64,000 bases of DNA, from the NCBI GenBank assembly GCA_016717205.1, contig JADKGC010000002.1, positions 1,054,001 through 1,118,000 on the forward strand, written 5' to 3'. A model generated the notes under the pieces. The model worked only from the letters and a program-made list of their open reading frames with translations. It ran no database searches and was not told where the DNA came from. This document shows positions 59,459 through 64,000 of the stretch, one piece after another; position 1 is the stretch's first letter; each line of letters opens with the position of its first letter. The DNA comes from Candidatus Flexifilum breve. GTDB lineage: Bacteria; Chloroflexota; Anaerolineae; Aggregatilineales; Phototrophicaceae. The position numbers and the translations under genes are program-made.

Positions 59459-59637
59459 TTGTCCGGTACTCAGATGGTCTGACCCCACCCCCATCCCCTC
59501 CCCGAATTCAGGGAGGGGAGACAGAAAAGAGCGCTTTCTCCCCTCTCCCCGCTTGCGTGGGAGAGGGGCTGGGGGTGAGGGGTGAACCACCAGCACTCTT
59601 TTTGAAGTATAGAAAACCTTCAACCAGTACCGGACAA
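59459..59637. mobile_element. 179-bp inverted-repeat element, right flank of the R-M locus
   Basis: Ends TTGTCCGGTA (59459-59468) and TACCGGACAA (59628-59637), perfect 10-bp terminal inverted repeats. It is an inverted near-identical copy of 55428-55605. Partial GGGTGAGGTTGATC ends follow. Confidence 0.85.
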
Positions 59638-59759
59638 GCCTATTTAGGGTGAGGTTGATCTTTAGGGTGAGGTTGATCTTTTGTCATTTCCGCGCATATT
59701 CCCTCCCGTGCATTTGTGCAACCTATCTAAGTTCGATTAGGGGATTTCCCCCGCTTCGA

Positions 59760-59788
59760 TTGATCCCGATTCAGCAGAGTGCTAGACT
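59760..59788 (+). promoter_or_regulatory. Sigma-70-like promoter of the sugar ABC importer
   Basis: TTGATC (59760-59765), 17-bp spacer, TAGACT (59783-59788), 37 bp before the GTG start and followed by GAGGAG. Confidence 0.55.
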
Positions 59789-59825
59789 CATGAGTGAAAT
59801 AGGATTTGTGTGAGGAGAAACAACT

Positions 59826-61112
59826 GTGAAGTTTACGAAGCTTTTCGCTCTTTTACTGCTGGCGGCGCTGGCCTTTGGGGCGGTCGCGGTCATGGCGCAG
59901 GACGAAGCGCCCACTGGCGAACTTGAAATCTTCTCGTGGTGGACGGGTGGTGGTGAAGCCGCCGGTCTCGATGCGCTGATCGCTCAGTTCAGCGAAATGT
60001 ATCCGGATGTCACCGTGGTCAACGCGGCGGTCGCCGGTGGTTCGGGCGTCAATGCGCGCGCCGTCCTCCAGACCCGCATGCTCGGTGGCGATCCGCCGGA
60101 CACCTTCCAGGTGCACGCGGGTCAGGAATTGAACGCCGTGTGGGTGGCCGAAGGCAAGATGCAGGCGCTGAATGACCTGTACGAAGCCAATGGCTGGATG
60201 GATCAGTACCCGCAGGGTCTGCTCGACCTCATCAGCGACGCAGAAGGCAACATCTACAGCGTGCCGGTGAACATTCACCGCTCGAACGTGATGTGGTATG
60301 TGCCCGCCAACCTCGAAGCGTGGGGCGTCACTGTCCCCGCGACGTGGGATGAATTCATCAGCACGACGTGCCCCGCGCTGCAGGCCGCCGATGTCACCCC
60401 GCTGACCGTCGGTGAAAACTGGACGCAGGCGCACCTCTGGGAAAGCGTCGCGCTCGGTGAACTGGGCGTCGATGGCTACAATGGTCTGTGGAATGGCGCG
60501 ACGGCGTGGGACAGCGACGAAGTGGTCGCCGTCTTCGAAAAGTTCGGCCAGATCCTCGACTGCACGAACGCTGACCGCAACGGTCTGGCGTGGCAGGATG
60601 CTTCGCAGATGGTCGCCGAAGGCGCCGCCGCGTTCAACATCATGGGCGACTGGGCCGCGGGCTACTTCCTCGTCGACCTGGCGCTGGAACCCGGCACGGG
60701 CTTCGCGTGGGCCGCGTCCCCCGGCACCGATGGCACGTTCATCATGCTGTCCGACACCTTCGGTCTGCCCGTGGGCGCGCCGAACCCGGGTGCTGTCAAC
60801 GCGTGGCTGAGCTTCCTCGGTTCCGCTGAAGGCCAGGACATCTTCAACCCGCTCAAGGGCTCGCTGCCGGCCAACACCACCGCCGACATCGGCAACAGCG
60901 AACTGTACAACGCTTACTTCCAGGATGCCTACGAAGACTGGACGACCAATGCGATCGTCGGTTCGCAGGCGCACGGCGCGGTCGCCCCGCCCAACTTCAG
61001 CAACGGTTTCTCGACCGTGATCGCTTCCTTCGAAAGCGACCGTGACGCGGCGACGGCAGCGGCCTCGTCGGCGGAACTGGCGGCTGAAAACGGCATGATG
61101 GGCGACATGTAG
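59826..61112 (+). CDS. Carbohydrate ABC transporter substrate-binding protein (MalE/UgpB-type)
   Basis: A 428-residue extracellular solute-binding protein, family 1. The signal peptide is MKFTKLFALLLLAALAFGAV, cleaved near VMAQD. The mature start GELEIFSWWTGGGEAAGLDA and QFSEMYPDVTVVNAAVAGGS are typical, followed by TRMLGGDPPDTFQVHAGQEL and VPVNIHRSNVMWYVPANLEA. The GTG at 59826 follows GAGGAGAAACAACT. It delivers a sugar to the two permeases downstream. No ATPase is encoded in the cluster, so a shared MsiK-like ATPase elsewhere is expected. Confidence 0.94.
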   Translation: MKFTKLFALLLLAALAFGAVAVMAQDEAPTGELEIFSWWTGGGEAAGLDALIAQFSEMYPDVTVVNAAVAGGSGVNARAVLQTRMLGGDPPDTFQVHAGQELNAVWVAEGKMQALNDLYEANGWMDQYPQGLLDLISDAEGNIYSVPVNIHRSNVMWYVPANLEAWGVTVPATWDEFISTTCPALQAADVTPLTVGENWTQAHLWESVALGELGVDGYNGLWNGATAWDSDEVVAVFEKFGQILDCTNADRNGLAWQDASQMVAEGAAAFNIMGDWAAGYFLVDLALEPGTGFAWAASPGTDGTFIMLSDTFGLPVGAPNPGAVNAWLSFLGSAEGQDIFNPLKGSLPANTTADIGNSELYNAYFQDAYEDWTTNAIVGSQAHGAVAPPNFSNGFSTVIASFESDRDAATAAASSAELAAENGMMGDM

Positions 61113-61176
61113 TTCCCCGTTGTGGGTCAAATGTGAAGGTTGTAGGGGCGCAGCATGCTGCGCCCCTACGTTTAAT

Positions 61177-61380
61177 AACGTCAGTTATGGCGCAGATGCT
61201 TGTTCGCAGCAGCGCCGCTGACCGACCCCGCCCCAGAATTCACGGCGGAGAGTGAAGTCCCTCTCCCATGGGAGAGGGATTTAGGGGCCACTCCTTCTCC
61301 CCCTCTCCTCTTTTCGGAGAGGGGGCCGGGGGGTGAGGTCAGCTGCGACAACACTCAACTTGCAAGCCATAACTCACGCT
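61177..61380. mobile_element. Inverted-repeat element between binding protein and permease
   Basis: AACGTCAGTTATGGC (61177) and GCCATAACTCACGCT (61366-61380) are inverted ends of the AACGTSAGTTA family. Inside are GGAGAGGG modules. A GTAGGGGCGCAGCATGCTGC palindrome precedes it (61144). It separates the abundant binding-protein message from the permeases. Confidence 0.7.
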
Positions 61381-61398
61381 CAATAGGGGGATCCTCTT

Positions 61399-62514
61399 AT
61401 GCCACGCATCAACCGTGATCGCCTCACCGCGGTCCTCATGCTGACACCCTCGATCATCCTTGTCGCCGTGTTCGTGTACGGGTTCATCGCGTGGACGGGA
61501 TGGACCTCTCTCACCGATACCACCTCGAACACCTTGATCAGTGGTCAGTCTGCCAATTACATCGGCGGCGAAAATTACGCCGAACTCTTCTCCCGCGCGC
61601 TCGACAAACGCTTTCGCGCCGATCTCGTCAACACCGTCTTTTTCACGATCATGTTCATCATCGCCTGCCTCGGCGTCGGCATGGGACTCGCCATCCTGCT
61701 CGACCAGAAGGTGAAAGGCGAAAACACGTTCCGCACTATCTTCCTCTTCCCGATGGCGCTCTCGTTCGTCGTCACGGGGGTCGTGTGGAGGTGGTTATTC
61801 AACCCGGAGAACGGCATCAACTCGCTGCCCACGCTGATCGGCTTGCCCGCGGGGACGTTCTTCTGGCACATCAGCGACGCCAAAGCCTTCACCTTCTTGT
61901 GGCAGGATGTCCCGGCGATCATCGGCATCATCGTGTTAGGGATCGTCGTGTTCTTCGCGCTGCGCAGTTGGGCAAAGCAGAAGTCGATGCTGGCGGCGCT
62001 CCTTGGGGCGCTGGCGCTGCTCACGATGGCGTGGCTGTCGTTCGGCAATCCCAGCAGTTTGATCGCCATTGCCCGCCCGGAAGAACACAGCTTCCGCCCG
62101 GCGCTGCTGGCGCTCGTGCTGGCCGCGGGCTGGCAGATGTCCGGCTATACGATGGCCATGTATCTCGCGGGTCTGCGCGGCGTCTCGGATGAGCTGCGCG
62201 AAGCCGCGCGCGTCGACGGCGCGACCGAACTCGGCGTCTACCGCCATGTGATCCTGCCGCTGCTGGCGCCCATCACTCTGAGCGCGATGATCATCCTCGG
62301 TCACATCTCGCTCAAAATCTTCGACCTCGTCTACACGATGGGCGGGGGCGATAACCTCTACATCGATATGCCCGGCATGTACATGTACATGCTGTCCTTC
62401 CGTGGGACCGATGTTGCCAAGGGCGCAGGCATTGCCACGATCATGCTGGTGATGGTTGCCGTCGTCATCGTCCCCTATCTGATCACGCAGTTGCGTTCGG
62501 AGAAGTCGCTATGA
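61399..62514 (+). CDS. Sugar ABC transporter permease (MalF/UgpA-type) with an insertion
   Basis: A 371-residue inner-membrane permease. The N-terminal helix is LTPSIILVAVFVYGFIAWTG and the EAA loop is ELREAARVDGATELGVYRHV. Typical members have about 290-310 residues. Here the chain between WRWLFNPENG and WQMSGYTMAMYLAG is longer by about 70 residues and adds two hydrophobic stretches (IIGIIVLGIVVFFALRSWAK and AALLGALALLTMAWLSFG). The start follows GGGGGG. It pairs with the MalG-type gene, overlapping it by 4 bp. Confidence 0.92.
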   Translation: MPRINRDRLTAVLMLTPSIILVAVFVYGFIAWTGWTSLTDTTSNTLISGQSANYIGGENYAELFSRALDKRFRADLVNTVFFTIMFIIACLGVGMGLAILLDQKVKGENTFRTIFLFPMALSFVVTGVVWRWLFNPENGINSLPTLIGLPAGTFFWHISDAKAFTFLWQDVPAIIGIIVLGIVVFFALRSWAKQKSMLAALLGALALLTMAWLSFGNPSSLIAIARPEEHSFRPALLALVLAAGWQMSGYTMAMYLAGLRGVSDELREAARVDGATELGVYRHVILPLLAPITLSAMIILGHISLKIFDLVYTMGGGDNLYIDMPGMYMYMLSFRGTDVAKGAGIATIMLVMVAVVIVPYLITQLRSEKSL

Positions 62515-63380
62515 GCGCCATTACGCAGCCCTCACCCCTGAGCGCGGCAAGCTCTGCCGCGCCGCGCAAGCTGACCATCGGGCGCGTCATCATCTACGGA
62601 CTGCTCATCCTGTGCTCGATCCTGTTCCTCGTCCCGGTCTACATGGTGCTGGTGACGAGCTTCAAGAGCATCGATCAGGTCAGCCTGTCGACCATGTGGC
62701 AGTTCCCGTCGGCCTTCACGCTCGAAAGCTTCCAGCGCGCCTTTGAACGCCTGTCGCCCAACCTGCTCAACAGCATCTTCCTCGTCGTCCCGGCGACCAT
62801 CGGCTCGGCGATCATCGGGTCGCTCAACGGCTACGTGCTGTCCAAGTGGCAGTTCCGCGGCGCGAATATTCTGTTTCCGCTCATGCTGTTCGGCATGTTC
62901 ATCCCGTACCAGTCGATTTTGATCCCGCTGGTGCAGTTCCTGAACTCGGTTCACTTGTTCGGCAACCTGTGGGGCTTGATCCTCGTGCACATCGTGTACG
63001 GCATCCCGATCACCACACTGATCTTCCGCAACTACTACGCGGAAGTCCCCACCGAAATGCTCGAAGCGGGGTCGATTGACGGCGCGGGCTTCTTCGGCCT
63101 GTACCGCCACATCGTGCTGCCGATCTCCGCGCCCGGTTTCGTCGTGGTGATCATCTGGCAGTTCACGCAAATCTGGAACGAGTTCCTGTTCGGCGTGACC
63201 ATCGCGCAGAACTCTCCGGTGATCACCGTGGCGCTGCAAAATCTCGCGGGCAGCCAGATCGTCGAGTGGAATGTGCAAATGGCGGGGGCTTTCCTCGCCG
63301 CCATCCCGACGCTGATCGTCTACGTGCTGCTCGGTCGCTACTTCATTCGTGGTCTGCTGGCAGGCAGCATCAAGGGATAA
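62511..63380 (+). CDS. Sugar ABC transporter permease (MalG/UgpE-type)
   Basis: A 289-residue permease of the CUT1 class. The N-terminal helix is VIIYGLLILCSILFLVPVYM, followed by LVTSFKSIDQV. The EAA motif is EMLEAGSIDGAGFFGLYRHI, and the C-terminus is typical (GRYFIRGLLAGSIKG). The ATGA overlap with the first permease shows one operon. The chain includes FGMFIPYQSILIPLVQFLNS, a usual mid-protein feature. Confidence 0.94.
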   Translation: MSAITQPSPLSAASSAAPRKLTIGRVIIYGLLILCSILFLVPVYMVLVTSFKSIDQVSLSTMWQFPSAFTLESFQRAFERLSPNLLNSIFLVVPATIGSAIIGSLNGYVLSKWQFRGANILFPLMLFGMFIPYQSILIPLVQFLNSVHLFGNLWGLILVHIVYGIPITTLIFRNYYAEVPTEMLEAGSIDGAGFFGLYRHIVLPISAPGFVVVIIWQFTQIWNEFLFGVTIAQNSPVITVALQNLAGSQIVEWNVQMAGAFLAAIPTLIVYVLLGRYFIRGLLAGSIKG

Positions 63381-63545
63381 AGACTCACCGCCAAGACGCT
63401 CGGTCGCAAAGTTGCCCAGAGATAATGCTCAACGGCACTTTGCGTCCTTGCGTCTTCGCGCCTTTGCGTTGAATCTTTTCTTTCTTTCTTTTTCTTCTTA
63501 TTCCGCGTTCGTTGCGTTCTCTGCGCTTAACTTTCTTTTGGCTCT
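63381..63545. repeat. Family C repeat block after the importer
   Basis: AAGACTCACCGCCAAGACGC and GCGTCCTTGCGTCTTCGCGC form an imperfect hairpin, probably terminating or stabilising the importer mRNA. It leads straight into CTCTGTGTTCTCTGTGTTCT, which codes the tail of the convergent hydrolase. Confidence 0.7.
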
Positions 63546-63546
63546 C

Positions 63547-64000
63547 TTACTCTGTGTTCTCTGTGTTCTCTGTGGTTAAAAATTCTTTTATTCTCTCTTC
63601 GTACTCCGCCGCGCCTGCCGCTGCGATATACCCGCCGTGCGTCGCGCCGGGCACTTCCCACAAGCGGATATTCTCCCCGCCGACGCGCTGCATCTCCCGC
63701 GCACCTGCCAGGCTCGGTTCGCGCGTCCCGTAGATCAGCAGCACGGGCGCGTCGATCGCGTCAATCGCGTCGATTGGGCTGAGCACGCTCATATCCACGC
63801 CGACGGTCACTCGGTAGCCGAACAGCGCCCCGAAGCGAAACAGCGGGCCTAGCCCCAGCGGCAGATGCGTCAGCGAATTCTCGTCAATCTCCGCATTGAA
63901 ATTGTGATAGCCACCTTCGCTCACCACCCACGCGATCTGATCGTTGAAGCGCGCTGCTGCCATGAGCGCCGCCGCGCCGCCTGCCGAGAAGCCGTGCAGA
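63547..64000 (-). CDS. Alpha/beta hydrolase, partial (5' end outside window)
   Basis: The C-terminal part of an alpha/beta-hydrolase-fold protein; it runs off the window edge. The nucleophile elbow LHGFSAGGAAAL lies at the very end of the window. Further on are DAPVLLIYGTREP with the catalytic aspartate region, and VPGATHGGYI with the histidine. The last residues (EFLTTENTENTE) are coded by the common CTCTGTGTTCTCTGTG repeat, so its C-terminus has been extended by repeat DNA. It may be an esterase or dienelactone-hydrolase type. Confidence 0.85.
   Translation of the reverse strand, partial: LHGFSAGGAAALMAAARFNDQIAWVVSEGGYHNFNAEIDENSLTHLPLGLGPLFRFGALFGYRVTVGVDMSVLSPIDAIDAIDAPVLLIYGTREPSLAGAREMQRVGGENIRLWEVPGATHGGYIAAAGAAEYEERIKEFLTTENTENTE

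Noticed and set aside
63547..63580. TTENTENTE peptide as a functional C-terminal motif
   Set aside because: It is encoded by the common CTCTGTGTTCTCTGTG-type repeat, so it reflects repeat insertion rather than a conserved protein feature.

Overview
The window is a high-GC bacterial chromosome segment, probably from a Chloroflexota lineage (Anaerolineae-like). That placement is an inference. It rests on the ABC ATPase/permease/GldG-like/DUF4340 operon, secreted Ala/Thr-rich PA14-SH3 proteins, the RbsB/C and MalEFG-type sugar importers, and the unusual density of palindromic intergenic repeats. No rRNA or clade marker is present, so the class is uncertain.

Layout. 1-9972: a sugar or sugar-acid locus with an RbsC-like permease (cut by the window edge), an RbsB-like binding protein, a divergent DeoR-type regulator fused to a binding-protein-like sensor, two enolase-superfamily dehydratases, a cupin, a Gfo/Idh/MocA oxidoreductase, a TIM-barrel isomerase, an SDR dehydrogenase and a fumarylacetoacetate-hydrolase-fold enzyme. 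This set resembles the non-phosphorylated route for deoxy-sugar acids: dehydratase, then C4 dehydrogenase, then diketo-acid hydrolase. A near-identical 23-bp site sits in both divergent promoter regions (1530-1552 and 5745-5767), which ties transporter and catabolic genes to one regulator. 10058-24004: pcm, a GH1 beta-glucosidase, tRNA-Phe, a secreted protein, an RpoD-type sigma factor, DUF177, a PA14/SH3 protein, a beta-lactamase-fold hydrolase, and a four-gene run of SDR, HAD, shikimate-kinase-like and nitrilase-family genes. 24191-28730: the GldA/F/G-like ABC operon with DUF4340. 29054-36367: a nucleotidyltransferase-Nudix fusion, manA, an SDR, a macro-like protein, an ASKHA-like protein, a lipoprotein and a hypothetical.

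37222-53898 is a compact tailed-particle gene cluster, all on the minus strand: terminase small and large subunits, portal, protease, HK97-type capsid, connector, terminator, tail tube, two tail chaperone frames, a very short tape measure, distal tail, a large hub-like protein and a fibre. No integrase, replication, repressor or lysis gene is visible. The cluster is riddled with the same short repeats as the rest of the chromosome, so it looks long resident, like a gene transfer agent or a domesticated prophage. It carries an embedded TIR-domain gene. 54438-59427: an EamA transporter, then a type ISP-like restriction-modification protein and a DUF559 nuclease-like protein bracketed by inverted copies of a 178/179-bp element. 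59826-63380: a MalE/F/G-type sugar ABC importer. 63547-end: a partial alpha/beta hydrolase.

A theme of the window is a nested population of short inverted-repeat elements. Several families with distinct terminal repeats lie between genes and often begin exactly at stop codons. One copy sits in frame inside the restriction-modification gene.
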